A model generated the notes under the pieces. The model did no database searches. It saw only the letters and a program-made list of their open reading frames with translations, and was not told the origin of the DNA. Position numbers and translations under genes: made by a program. Source: Cucumis sativus (Eukaryota; Streptophyta; Magnoliopsida; Cucurbitales; Cucurbitaceae). Taken from it: a stretch of DNA of 64,000 nucleotides. The DNA lies in contig NC_026659.2 in NCBI RefSeq assembly GCF_000004075.3, positions 434,001 to 498,000 of the forward strand, written 5' to 3'. Positions 21,676 to 34,900 of this stretch are shown here, piece after piece. Each line of letters opens with the position of its first letter. Position 1 is the stretch's first letter.

Positions 21676-22485
21676 GATGAAGTGCCAACACCTAGAAAGC
21701 ATAGACACAACGATTTCAGGAATTAAAACTTGTAAAAAAATATGAAGATTGAAGACCATAAACCATGGTTTGATTTGTTTTTTTTTTTTTTTTTTGTTAA
21801 AAATGAAAAGGGAGACTAAACAGAAAATTTAATTCTTCCAAGCAAAAAACTCTTTATCAAATTAAACAGAATGAAACAATTTGTACTTGCTAACAAAACT
21901 GTATCACAGTTGCACAATTTCAAAAAACAATAAAGAGTATGTTTGAAAACTGTCTTTATTTCTAAGAATTGGTGAATCCTGTGAGTATCTAAAACAAGTA
22001 TAGTTCTCAAAATTAGCAAGATTAAAATCATTAAATCAGATGGGACCAATAAATACAAGTCTCTTATGAGATCCAACTTAGATACTTTAGTACTAAATTC
22101 CTACCACAGGTTCCAATGTCCCACAAATTGGCCATGTACCAATCTAATATTATTGACAACAAAGGGTTACCTAAAAAATGTTCTTTGCTCAATGGCGAAA
22201 TAAAAAGCTCTAATTTTAAACAAAAAAGACCAACAAAAGATACCGTACTTATAAACACTTGGATCATAGAGTTCAAATCATAGTTTTGAGTGTAGGGACT
22301 GTGTCATGGAATGTTTTGAGATCCAACACGACTTTGTTTGCTATTTTATTCACGATCTCATCTAGATCAGTGTTTTATTTGCATCAAGATCAAGAATGCA
22401 TATACAAAACCAGGTTAGATTTGTTTAAAAAATTACTCTACATATTTACAGAATCATTCAAGGAAAAACAAAAAAGAACACATAC

Positions 22486-22780
22486 CTTCAAAACAACTCA
22501 GACTGCTCTAAGAGGAAAATGTCAGGACAGATAGAGAAGAAGAATGTTAAGAAGTATGTATCCAATCTGATGAACCTCCAGTCAAGCAAGTTCTGTCACT
22601 ATCTCTTCAAGCAGAAGAAAAATCTCAGACTTTGAATTTAAAAAAAATCTTCAAGAAACAGAATTCTCTTTCCCTCCAGAAATGGCGAGCCTCGTCTGGG
22701 AACTCGGAGACACAAAAAAGCATATATTCCACAAGAATGAAGAACAACTCAAGCGAAACAAATGAAAAACAACTAAGACA
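22486..22780 (-). other. Probable 5' UTR exon of the SLAH gene
   Basis: On the minus strand a TATA box lies at about 22808-22815, and a strong donor (TTTTGAAG then GTATGT) occurs near 22486. An acceptor (CTTTCTAG) lies about 15 bases upstream of the coding ATG at 21675. This fits a non-coding first exon of roughly 290 bases and a leader intron of about 800 bases. The start of transcription is estimated only from the TATA position. Confidence 0.45.
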
Positions 22781-22807
22781 CGTCTTTCAAAAATAGGGAA
22801 CATCACG

Positions 22808-22815
22808 TATTTATA
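22808..22815 (-). promoter_or_regulatory. TATA box of the SLAH gene
   Basis: TATAAATA on the minus strand, followed immediately by CGTGATG, lies about 30 bases upstream of the estimated start of the leader exon. Just beyond it the sequence turns from UTR-like to AT-rich spacer. Confidence 0.5.
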
Positions 22816-25229
22816 GACAAGAAAAGTCCGTGTACTTGCAAAATCTACCCCAAAATGGAACTCATAAAGATAATTACGGCTACTTATTAAATGTTCTTAA
22901 TTCTTATAAAGAAAAGACAAAGACACCTCTCAATTCGAACATAGTTCAATACACTAAACAACAATTATCATTTCAAAAGTCAATGATTCGATTTTACTGT
23001 GTAATTGTTGTACTACTGAAAACAAAATGAAAAGGACAAGACACACTTAAATGAGACTGTTCCAGCTATAAAGTGGGAATAAATGTCTTTTGTCTAAAGT
23101 GAACACAAGCTTGAATACTTTGTCATCATCTTCATTGAACATCTTTTCTTTTTTCTTCTATTTGGCTGCTAGCAATAGAAATCTTTGACTTAACAGAAAG
23201 TTAAACAAACCATGTGTTGTACAATATAATTGCCAAAGAACACAAATCAAAATGAGAAAGAACTTAAATATGACCAAACAGTTATCAAATAATGGTAGTT
23301 TAACAACTTACCACAAAAGTCCAAAATGGAAATCCCAGTAATCGAAGAAAGTACTAACCCAATATCAAATTGATTAAAGGGTTTATTAGAAATTAGTCTT
23401 CTTCTAAAGCTGTGGTACAAAGTACACGACAAATTTTGGAAATAAAATAGAAACCCAAGTCAAAATATAGCCATTAACTTAATTTAGAAAAGAGAAGATA
23501 AAAAAAAGTTTGTCCTAATCCAAACAATGACAAAACTTGGTCAGATTTCATAGGCTCAGCAATTTGAATATCATAACACATATATCTTAATGATGCCAGC
23601 TATTTGAAGAAGGATTTAGAAGAACAAAACGTTTCCTAAAAACCCAATTGAAAAATAGGATGAAAGAGAGACAGATTAAAGAATAATGCGTAAGAAAATG
23701 GGAAAACCCCTGAACAAGTCACCATCTAATGAAGTCAAATGATTAGATAATCGGAAGAACAAAATCGTAATAAAATGGGAAAATCAATTCTGGGCCGTCA
23801 ATTAAGGTCCAGATGTAAGACAATTATACATTAGGAAACAAAATTATGATAAAACTATAATCATAAGTCAGATCCAGCATTTATAAATCCTTGACGGTGA
23901 TTGTTCTTATTTTTTAATCCTTGAGAGACCCACATACAGCTTATTATATACAAAAGAAAGAGACCCACATACAATGACACACATACACATACAGCTAAGA
24001 AATTAGGTACAATATTTATATATGTAAAATTCGGTAAAGGTTGGATTTTTACATTAAAAAAAAATGGTAGAAGTTAGGTTAATTGGATGCACTGACCTAA
24101 ATTTTTAAGCCCAAATGAAATTCGACCTGCTTTTTCAAAATAAGTTTTTCTAACCCTTTTCGAGAAAATTTAAATATTTTTCGCCTTCTTCCGTTCCCCT
24201 CCTTCTTCTCCCTCTCGCTTCTTCTATACACGTCTTTACATCTTCCTTAACGATCCATGTATGCAAGTCTTGAAAGGTACAAGATCTACAAACGCAGCTC
24301 TTAACCCATCATTGACATAATGCACACAATATCAAAGCGAGAGAGGAAGAGATGGAACTAGAGCAAGAGGATAAAAGAGGGAGCAAGAAAAAGGTCTAGT
24401 AATGGTAGAAAAGGGTTAGAAAAAGTGCGTAAAAAGTCGATCGAATCTCATTTGAACACAATATTTTAGATCATTCAAATAAAAAAACAAGAAAAAGGTT
24501 AAAAGGGTTTGAGGAATTAAGCAAGGAAAATTCAAAAGTGGGTTCATGAATATGAGGCGAAGCTTCATTTGTGTTTGATAGCCAAAAGGGGTAATGGAGC
24601 CACCCAAGTTGCTAAGAATTTTCATCACCATTCAAATTCAAATGGGTTAGGCTTTGTGTAAAGTTGTTTATTACCAATCAGTGTTGTTGAAAGTGGGAAG
24701 GACCATAGCCTTTAATCCCTTTTTCCCATTTTTTTGAAAAATTAATTCTATCGTCCTTTTACAACATCTGATAACGACAATCAAGTTGATTTTTCGGTAT
24801 ATCATATTCACTTCTATAAGTACAATTTTTATTTTAGCTATCAATTCCTTATTTCTTAAGAGCTTTGGTTGGTATGTTCGCCGATATTTTAAAATCTCAA
24901 CCTAAAAAAAAAATCTCTATAAAATTGTTTTGTTGTCAACTATCGTATGTATCGATGTGTTAAAAGTTAGTGACAATTAGAATATATCAAATATGTTCGG
25001 TTTAGAAAAGAATTTATTATAGTTTTTGTTAAAGATAGAATCAAAGTTAATATCAAAGATCTAAGACGAAAAGAAAGAATCTACAAAAGTGGAAAGAATA
25101 AACAAGAATATTTTGTACTAAAATTAAATTTTAAATCAATCTAAATTTAGTTTATAAAGAATCATTAGATAAATATTACAATCTTTATAAAGAATAAAAT
25201 CAATGTTTAGTACTAATTTTTTTATTTTG

Positions 25230-25470
25230 TTCTATTTATTTATACTAAGGGTATTTTTTTCCTAAATAAAATTGAAATGCATTTATATTTTTAAATATGG
25301 AGATATTTTTCTTCAATGATGGAGGTTTTATTATAAAATAATTAGTGAAGTGATTATCAAAATTATGATAGATTAGAAAATACATTTTATTTGTTTTTTT
25401 TTTTTTAATCTCTATATTTTTCTTGATTTTTTCCCTAACATTATTAGAGTTTTAATTTGGTTGATTCTCT
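25230..25470 (+). repeat. Degenerate duplicated segment, copy 1
   Basis: It shares an ordered series of motifs with 25680-25980: 'ttttcctaaa', a 'ggagatatttttcttca / ggggacatttttcatct' block, 'aatgat.gagg(t/c)tttatta.tataaaa', 'tagtgaag.tgat', a T-run, 'ttttcttgattttttccctaa / ttttcttcaatttccaccctaa' and 'attattagagtt'. This is an old local duplication or two copies of one repeat. Confidence 0.55.
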
Positions 25471-25679
25471 TTTAACCTTTATTCAAATTTTCTACTTAAA
25501 AGTTATTAATATATTCCCTCATTTTCAACCTAATTTTTGTTTAATTATTCAATGTAATGAATGTTAGAAAAAGCATGTTAAACACCTTAAACAACATCTC
25601 GTTTAATTTTTCAAATAGAATTGTTCGATCATAAAATCATCCTAAAGTTAATTCTTTCAATTTATTGCTCTATTTATTA

Positions 25680-25980
25680 TATACTAATTAAATACACATA
25701 TATATATTTTCCTAAAGTACAAATTTGACTACATTCTTTATACAAAGCCAAATTTTATTTTATTTTAAGATGCATGGGGACATTTTTCATCTGTTGGTCA
25801 ATGATTGAGGCTTTATTATTATAAAACAAAAGTCATTTGAGAAATATTTAGTGAAGGTGATAATATAAAAATTAGGATATAGACTATAACATAAATAGTT
25901 TTTTTTTTCTTTCTCAAGTCTATCTTTTTCTTCAATTTCCACCCTAAATTATTAGAGTTATGATAATTTTATTCCGTTTT
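25680..25980 (+). repeat. Degenerate duplicated segment, copy 2
   Basis: This is the counterpart of 25230-25470 in the same orientation, about 450 bases downstream. The motifs are conserved in order with small insertions. A related 'agatg.gtatggggacat' motif also appears near 51930, so the unit may be a dispersed repeat. Confidence 0.5.
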
Positions 25981-28900
25981 TATTAAATTGTTTATTTATT
26001 TTTCATAAACCATACTCTCAATTTTTTTAAAAAAAATAATGAGATAGTTTAATATGTAAACCTTGATGCCTATGTTGTTGTCGACAATGAAATCAAAGTG
26101 ATCAAGTTTTTGAACGACCATATATTAGGAATAACTCTCTACGTATCTTCATAACCATATGTTAAAATTAACTTTTTAGTCTAAACCTTTATGATTCTTT
26201 TTTTTTTTTGTTTGTTTCACTCAAATATTTTGTACTATCAAAGAATTTTCATTTTCTTATCTAGTCCATATAAAACTTTAGTTCCACTCCACACGTGCCA
26301 CCGAATGCATTTAATATATTCTATTTATTTGTGTTATATATATGAGGAGCAATTTTCAAAATTTAGTATTTTAAACATTTCTAATTAGTTTAAACAAGGC
26401 CCAATACAGGCCACGAAGCCCATGGCCCAAACAAGCCTTTGTCCAGCCAGATATCACTCATTCTTTTTAAACCTATACGGTAAATAATACAAATTTTATG
26501 TCTATTCGAATATGTTCGGGTTAGCTAAAATAGTCTATTTTTGTGACGGTAATATTCAAGAAAATGGAAATGGTATTTCTAATAATAAATAAAATCTTTA
26601 TCATCGTAATTTAAATTAAAAAAAATCCTTAAACCATCAATTAACTCAAAAAAATTTCATATATAACAACAGATAGAATTATTAATTTTAAAAATTATGG
26701 TTTCATTAATTTTACCTATAATTTAATTATGTATTTAACAATCATTTATTTTTTAAAATATGGTTGACCTATGAGACAGAAAGTGAAAGTTTAAAATTTT
26801 AATATATACATATATATATATATATATATATTTAAAGAAAAATGTATCAAACATACTTTAGTAAAGATAATGTAAACAACACAGAAGATTAAAAATAATA
26901 AGAGAAGGGTCATGTGACTAACTTGTAAACTTACCATTTTCCAATACACAAAAGTTGTAATCAATTATATAGTCTTAATTAATAAACTTTTTGGAATTAA
27001 ACACATTTTTTAAGGACGAATGAATCTCCAAATTGATTCCAAGATCTTCCTTAAAGTGGAGTCTGATTTAATTTTAACCCACAATCAATTCCAACCAATC
27101 AAATTTATTTTTCTATTCTTTATTGTTCAAACCCATCATATATTAATTTATATATAGTGTGTGTGTGTGTGTTCATCACTTTTTAGTAAGTTTTGAGGAT
27201 GGTGTAATTAAGCAAAATACTTTTCTAATAAGTAAATACTAATTTAGTGTTGTTGATATTGAAAATAAGTTTAAGGTTAAATTAAGGAAACCTCAAATTA
27301 TGAAAGAAAAATTGGGTGAGACTGAGAATTAAATGAATTAATATTTGATGAAAAAGGACAAAATTATGAAATGCATTTTAATAATAGGAAGTAAGATGGA
27401 TTAAATAAATGAATTGAAAGAAAGAATATAAGTTTAAGGTAATGATGGGTTTGTTTAATGCAAATTAATTAATTAAAGTATCAATTTCTTCTCCCCCACT
27501 TTTTCATTTTTCTAATAATGGAAGTAACTAACTTGTATAATATGCCAAATGAGGTTGTTTAAATTCATTCATATTTAATTCATTTAATTAATTTTATATT
27601 TATGCCCTACTTTTCTTGGTCATGAAGTTTATTAATTATTGTTAATTAATTGTATGTATATAAACATAGTGCTTCTTTTTTCTTTTTTCTTTTTTATTCT
27701 ATAAAATATTATTTTAAAATTTTGAGTTATCTTTGCTTATGTTATTTGGCCCTAAAGTTTCAAACATTATTCATTAATCTATGAGTTTTATTTTATAATG
27801 CTCTTTAAAATTTTGTGAATCAGTTAATCAAGGTATAATTTTGAATCTAATTTACTGCATTAACTAGTGCTTGTAATTAATTTACTTAAAGAAAATCAAA
27901 ACCATGAACAAACTTGGCAAAAAGTAGTTTTTTTCTATTTTACTTTTAGAAATCAATGAGCCATAATTATTATGATAAAGAGAGTGAGTGAAAAGTGGGT
28001 TAATTAAGAGGAATTAATCGTGACAATTTAATTATAAGTGAAGTCTAATCAATCCATAATTGCGATGAACACACAAAGGCAAAAAGATTTGTGTTCACTC
28101 TCATGCGTGCAATCATTAATTTAGAAGAGTTTAAATTTAATAGTAAAAAGTTTATTCAAATGTGAGATAATGATTAGGGTTAATACTTTTAATTGTCATT
28201 ACATAACCAGGTAGATTATTCAAAGACGATAGATGAGTTTTTCAATAGCAAACACTCTTGTTTTGAATCGAGACAACATGTGTTGTTTAGGTGTACCTTC
28301 TCATTCACATCCTTTTCATGAACATAATGTATATGCCCACATGTTCACTTTGATACCACTCAGTCAAGAGGTTAGAGGTTCATGTACTGTGATATTTCCC
28401 GTGTAGTACCTCGAATGTGTACAATTGAGGTAAGCTTTTCATTGGAGAAGTTGAGAATTAGTTTTGAGATTCGTTCTATTTTCAAGGTGGACCAATTTTA
28501 TAAAAAAAGCGAAAATAGCTCGACACTGTAGCACTTTTAATTATTTCTCTAATTGATTAATGCATATTAAAAAAAAGATTATGTGTTGAATTAGTGGAAT
28601 TAATTGTTGTCAAGTTGGTGTATCATCTTTTGACCTAATTAAGTTGCTTTATTATAATGTTTGTATTTCACCCTTTTTCAACCAAAATAAATAAAATAAA
28701 ATCCACCGTGGCCTAACTAGTTTCTTGGACTATTTCTCTCTTTCATAATAATAATAAGAGAGATGGTTAACTTTTTTTTAAAATAAACAATGAAGCGGAT
28801 CCACGTAGGAATTAAACGGACACGTGACTCTCTTATTTTATTTATTTTACTCAACTTTTTTATATATTAAAATATAATAATTTATCTTTTTTCTTATAGA

Positions 28901-31900
28901 AAAAAGATATTTTATTATATCAGAATTGCTTTTTCATAATTATATTAGAATTGCTTTTCATATAACTTTATGAAGTTGAATTCTTGGTTTTGTTGGTCAT
29001 TTGTGTGTTTTGGTTAGCTCTCACGTTTGATTTTTCTTTGGTGCACAAGTTGCTTAGTTTACCTTCAGTGGATTGACGTGTAAAGTTACGAGACTTTCTT
29101 TTTTATAGTTCTCTCTAATCTTTTCTTTACCTTCTCTAAAGTATGAAAAAAAAAGAGCCTTACAATTCAGTACATAACTAATATATATTGTCTAGAATCA
29201 AGAGATTGTTTTAATCTATTTATTGAATATACAAATTAATAATTGAGTTTATAGAGAAATTGTAAAGTCTTTGTCAAACTTCACCTATCGAAACATGGAG
29301 AGAACATTGGGTAAGAACTTGAATCACCTGTGTCTAAATACAATTCAATATCTTATTCATCTGGTTAAGAAGGGTTGGGGGAAAGCACGAAGAATAGGAT
29401 AGTGACTCTTCTATTGCCTTACAAAGAAGGTAAAGTAGTTAATTAGTTGAATGATTAACAGTGAATACAAAAGGATGTGACATAGAAACATTGGGGTATA
29501 GACCACACTTTAATTTGCAAATCTAGCTCTCTTTTACGTGTAGAAGGAAAGCAACTTAATTTAGTCAAGGCCAATTGGCAGAAAAGGTGTAGATGATCAC
29601 CATTGTTATGTTCCTAGCCACTCACACCACACCAAAGAGAAGATCAAAAAGAAAAAGCAAATAGAATGAAGAAAAAAAAGACATACAAAGAAACAACTTC
29701 TCTCTTCTTGTATTTAATCATTGCCTTTTGGGCAACAAATTTCCAACCGACACTGCAAAAGTTACTTAGGTCGTCACATCTACTGTATAGTTGAAACTCA
29801 ACCCTACCAAACCTTTTTAAATATATGCTTCTTTAATTTGTTAGTAAAAATGAAACTACTTAACAAAATATATATTCAATCTCCCTAGTTGAGAAGCAGC
29901 CATATTGTAGAGATTTGGACTTGAATTATAATCATGCTAATTTTATAATATTAATACGTGAAAACATTGTTTTGATCCTTTTTTTTCTCATCAATAATCA
30001 TTCATTTATAAAATAATTTATCTCTCGCTTAATTTTCAATCAACACAATCATCATATAATCCATCAATAACACATAAGTCTTATTCCAATTAAGAAGTGG
30101 AGAAGCATCCTAAACTTAATTATAAGTTATATTAATATCTAAAACCAATATTTATTTATGATGAGTTAACTAAAAGTGAGTAATATATATAATTATATGA
30201 TAAAGTGATTTTGAAGATTCAACGGTCCTAAATATATGTAGGAACTTAGTGGAAGTATATTCGGTACTTGTCTGAATCATTTCAAAGATACCTTTCTTTG
30301 TCCTTAAACTATAAAGGTAAATTAGGTCTTTTGAGTTTCTTTATTCAACCCTCATCAAAGTTGAAAAAGAAAATAGGGTTTATATGAATAAATAATTATC
30401 TTTTCCCTTTCTTTATTTTGTACTGTTATATATTATTATTGTTCTTTTTTGTGAGTGTTTTTTGGTTGGTTAACAAAGCAGTTTACTTAGCAAATCAGTA
30501 AAGGTGGGAAAGAAAGAAAGAGAGAAAGGAAGGAAGGAAGGAAGGAAACACCCAAACATATAAACATAGTGGGTGCAAATAAGACATATATAAGCACATA
30601 TTTGCAATATTATTGGTTAAGAAACTTTGGAAGAAACAGTGATTTGTGTGCTCATGCTGTCCCATTTTGTTGGGATCAAATCAATATTAATAAAAGTGGG
30701 TATGATCTCTTCAAAGAAAGGGTATGATCTTAATTAACATGTCAAAGTACAGAAGTCCCTTCAAAACCCAACACACACACAAACACATGTATGTATATTA
30801 CACATTTAATTCCATTTAAGCCTTGGAGAGAATTTTCTCAATTTTAACTCAACTTTACTCCATATATGTATAAGGACACACTGTCTCTCAATACAATGAT
30901 TAGACTTATATTATTATTATTATTATTAATTATTTTGTGTATAAGTATTTGTTCTTTTAAAATATTCTAAATGTTTTCTTTGGGAGAAAAAGTAATTATT
31001 GAAATTGGATAATTTCATTAAAAATTATAATCAAAATAATGAACATGAACTTTCAATTTTGTGCTTAGTAAACACAAAATTGAAAGAAATAGAGATTTGT
31101 GAAACGCAAAATTAAAAGAAGAAATTAGTTTATAGTTTAGTTGATCAATGTCAAAATGTACAACCTTAATTAAAAGTTTTTTTTTTAAATAAAAGTTGAG
31201 TTATGGCATATAGGAGTATGAAAGTGGAGTGATAATGGCAATTTTGTGACTATGACTTTTTTTTAACACAAACCCATTTGAGAGTGATCTTTTAGCCAAT
31301 TTTTTAATGAAAAATTTCCGTAAAAGATATATATATATATATATTTATTTAAAGTCCTTTTAAGGCAGCCTTTTATTGTGGAGAGTTTATTAAATATTAT
31401 ACATTGATATGACTGAAAATAAATAAGTTAATTAATATAAGTTGAAAGGTATAGGTGGCCATTACGTGTAACCCACAAAAAAGAAAGAAAAAAAGGAGGG
31501 GAAAAAAAAGATATTTGATAGTAAGAACCAAAGCATGTGAGGCTGAGTTGGAAAAAGACATCTCGTTTTGAAAGACAAAAAAAGATGGGTACTCTGAGTC
31601 ACCAAAAGCCTGACATAAAAAATCCCTTCTTTGATTTAACCTAACACATACAACCCAAATTATTACAAAAACACATATTGCACAAACTTATATGTTTGTT
31701 TTAATTAACTTTTTAACCAAAGTCAATTCAAACAAAATCGATTTTCTAATTGTTAGATTCTTATGATCTTATTTATCCTCCTAAATGATACTTTAAGTTC
31801 GGATAAATTCTCATAAATTTCTTTGGAGAAATAGTTAAACCGTAGTTACTTATTATAATTGATATAGAGAAAAGATGTTGTGTATAGTTAATTGTCTTGA

Positions 31901-34900
31901 TGTGAAGTGATGTGGAGTTATTATGAACCATTAATGCATTAAACTTTGACCTCTGTACATAAGAGAGTTAATTAGGTTATGATGGAGGAAGCACAAAATA
32001 TATTACATAATTTACTTTGCTTAATACAATAGCACATTGAGTTTTGAAGTGAATCAAAATTTAGGGTTTAGACTTTTAAGTATTAGAAGAAAAATTCAAG
32101 ATCTGTATATTCTTTAGGGTTTTAAGTTAGGGTTTAGACTTTTCACCATAATATATTCAATTTTCTTATAAAAAAGGTTATAATTTTATTGGAAATATAA
32201 AATAACTTATTATCGAACAAGGGACATTAAATTCTAGAACATAATTATTGTTGTCTTAGAATTTTTTTTTTTTTTTTTAATTTCTTGAATAATATAGAGT
32301 TTGCTAAGGGGTGTATCAATAGATTTTCCACCAAAAACTAAACAAAAGAAGTCCAAAAAGTTGCTAGGCTAGCTTTTGTGGCTCACATTTAAATTAGACC
32401 AAAAAAGAAGTCCCCACATTACAATTAAGAATGCAATGCATAGATCCCCACTAACCCATCACACACATACAAACCCCTAAAAAAGCTAAGCATTGAAAAT
32501 GAAATATATGAATTCTTTTTCTAAAAAGGAGAGAGAGTAGAGAGAAAAGAAAAGCAAAAAACAACATGGAATTCTTTTGCCCACCAAAAGAGATTGTGAA
32601 AAGAGAATGAAAAAGAAAAAAAAAAAAATCCATTCTCTCTTCACTATATGTTCCCAAACAAAACTATTCATTATTATTGCACTTTGTAAGGGTTTCATTC
32701 AATCACATGTAGACATACATATTTATAGCTTCTTAAATGCTTAATGAAATTAAAGTTGTTTTCATTGGTTGATTTTAAGTTTAAAATGTCCTCCTTTTGA
32801 TCCTTTGTATTTTAAAGTCCTATTATAATATCTCTATTCTTACTTATCCCAACTTTAGGTAGAATATATTTGAATATCAACCCGAAGAGAATGAGTAAAA
32901 TGTTGGTTGAACGTGTATGAGACACTACTACCTATATGTTGGGTTAAAAAATCAAAGGTAGGGTTTATAGAGGGATATAAAAAATAAGATAAAGATAATA
33001 TAATTACTTGAAAATTTTTACAAGGGTTTAGATTTACATAATATATATATTAAAACTTCATAATTTATGAATGATAGATACCGAAAAACAATATCTATTA
33101 TGAATAGAGATTTCTTTTTTAATAATTTGATTCAATTATGTTATATTTGAAATTTATCAAATTTATTTGAGTGGTTTAGATTGGATTTATAAAAGGGAAA
33201 GTGTGTAACCAATTATGAGGGTTTGCCAAAGAATAGTTTATTTGTGTAATTGGTTAGATGAAAGGTCAATTTGTAGTAGTAGTCCATTACAAATCTATGT
33301 GTGCACAGAATTTAATTTGTCATTACCTTCATCAACTTGCTTCATAAAATAAAGCAAAATAAAATAAAAAATGTGGGTTTAATTCTATATTCATTGGATC
33401 ATTCGATAAAAGGAAGAAAACATTGTTATTTAATTATGTCTCTAAGTATTATAATTATGGTCATTTTATATATGCATGGCAATATAATTATAATGATTTT
33501 GAACATATAAACCACTCTATATTATACACTCCAATGAATGAATAGAATGAGTTCATGTGTCAACAAAATGACATTGTAGGTTAAATTTTCTTTTATCTTT
33601 TTCGTTCAAAGATTTAAAATAGTCGAAGTATGCATGTGTCGTTGCTTCGAATACTTACATATAGTAAAAATAAAGACTCTCCAACTAGAGTACTCTTACT
33701 CAACAATAATTGCTATATATACTAATTTCTTTGAAGTTGGATATTCATAATAATAAATAAATAACCTACGGACTAGAGCCTATGTTACCCTCCAAATATA
33801 TAAAATTGTACAAGTCACATGGTGTTTTGAAATTGTACAAGTAGTTGACAATAATGCCATAACACAACAAATATATACACACACATGTACGTTAGAAACT
33901 TCAGGGTTAAGCATACGTTTGATTTGATGTACTACTATATATATATATATATATCGACCAATGTTTTAAAAGAAAATTTCAAGAAAACATGCATATATCT
34001 TCATTCTCAACGTAACTGTAAAACATACATCAAATGAGTAGGAAAAAAATCAAAGTAGAAAAGTGTCAAATAATCCAAATTTCAAATCTTAAAGCTCGAC
34101 CCATTAATTACACTATAGTTCATGCATGTGGTAGCTAAATCACAAGTTGCCATTTCTCCAAGATATATAGAAACTCTTGGTTCGAATCTTGTTAGTAAAT
34201 CTAAAACTTTGACCTAAATTGTGATGAAAATGTCAACTATCTAAAAGATTATAATTTAATCACAAGTTCAAGAATGAATTGGATTCAAAAGATAACACTA
34301 TAATATAGTCTCATAAATATATTTTAGATCATGCCCAAAAAGCTCCATACCTCAAAACAAAAACATCATTATTTATATGTAGGGTGTGGCCTTTTGGTAT
34401 TATTATTACTTTTCTATGTTATTATATATAAACATACACACATACCAACACCAAGATCCATTGGCATGGAGAATTTGGTGTTGTTTTTGTCCTTTTTGAA
34501 AGGCCCCATGAACACCAAAAACATTATTATTAAATATGAAACTTAAATATACATTTTACTACAAAAATAGTATAATGAGACAATTATGCTAAAGCATTCC
34601 AATTCAGCAATTTGGTTGTCATGTGGGTCATTACTTTTTTCTAATATATATATAAACACACACACACACACAATTGGATTGCATCTCATTTACCATTCTT
34701 GTTCAAAATAAATCAATTTAACAACACCACTAATTATAATCCATCATTAAACCTTTTATATACATGTCTATAATTCTCCTTTAAACTTAAGGATATTTTA
34801 TTTTATTATCTCTTGAAAAAAAGTAAGAAAGCACTTTCATTCATTCATACCATTGGGTTAAACTATAAACACATTATACCATCAACTTTACTTGTGGTTT

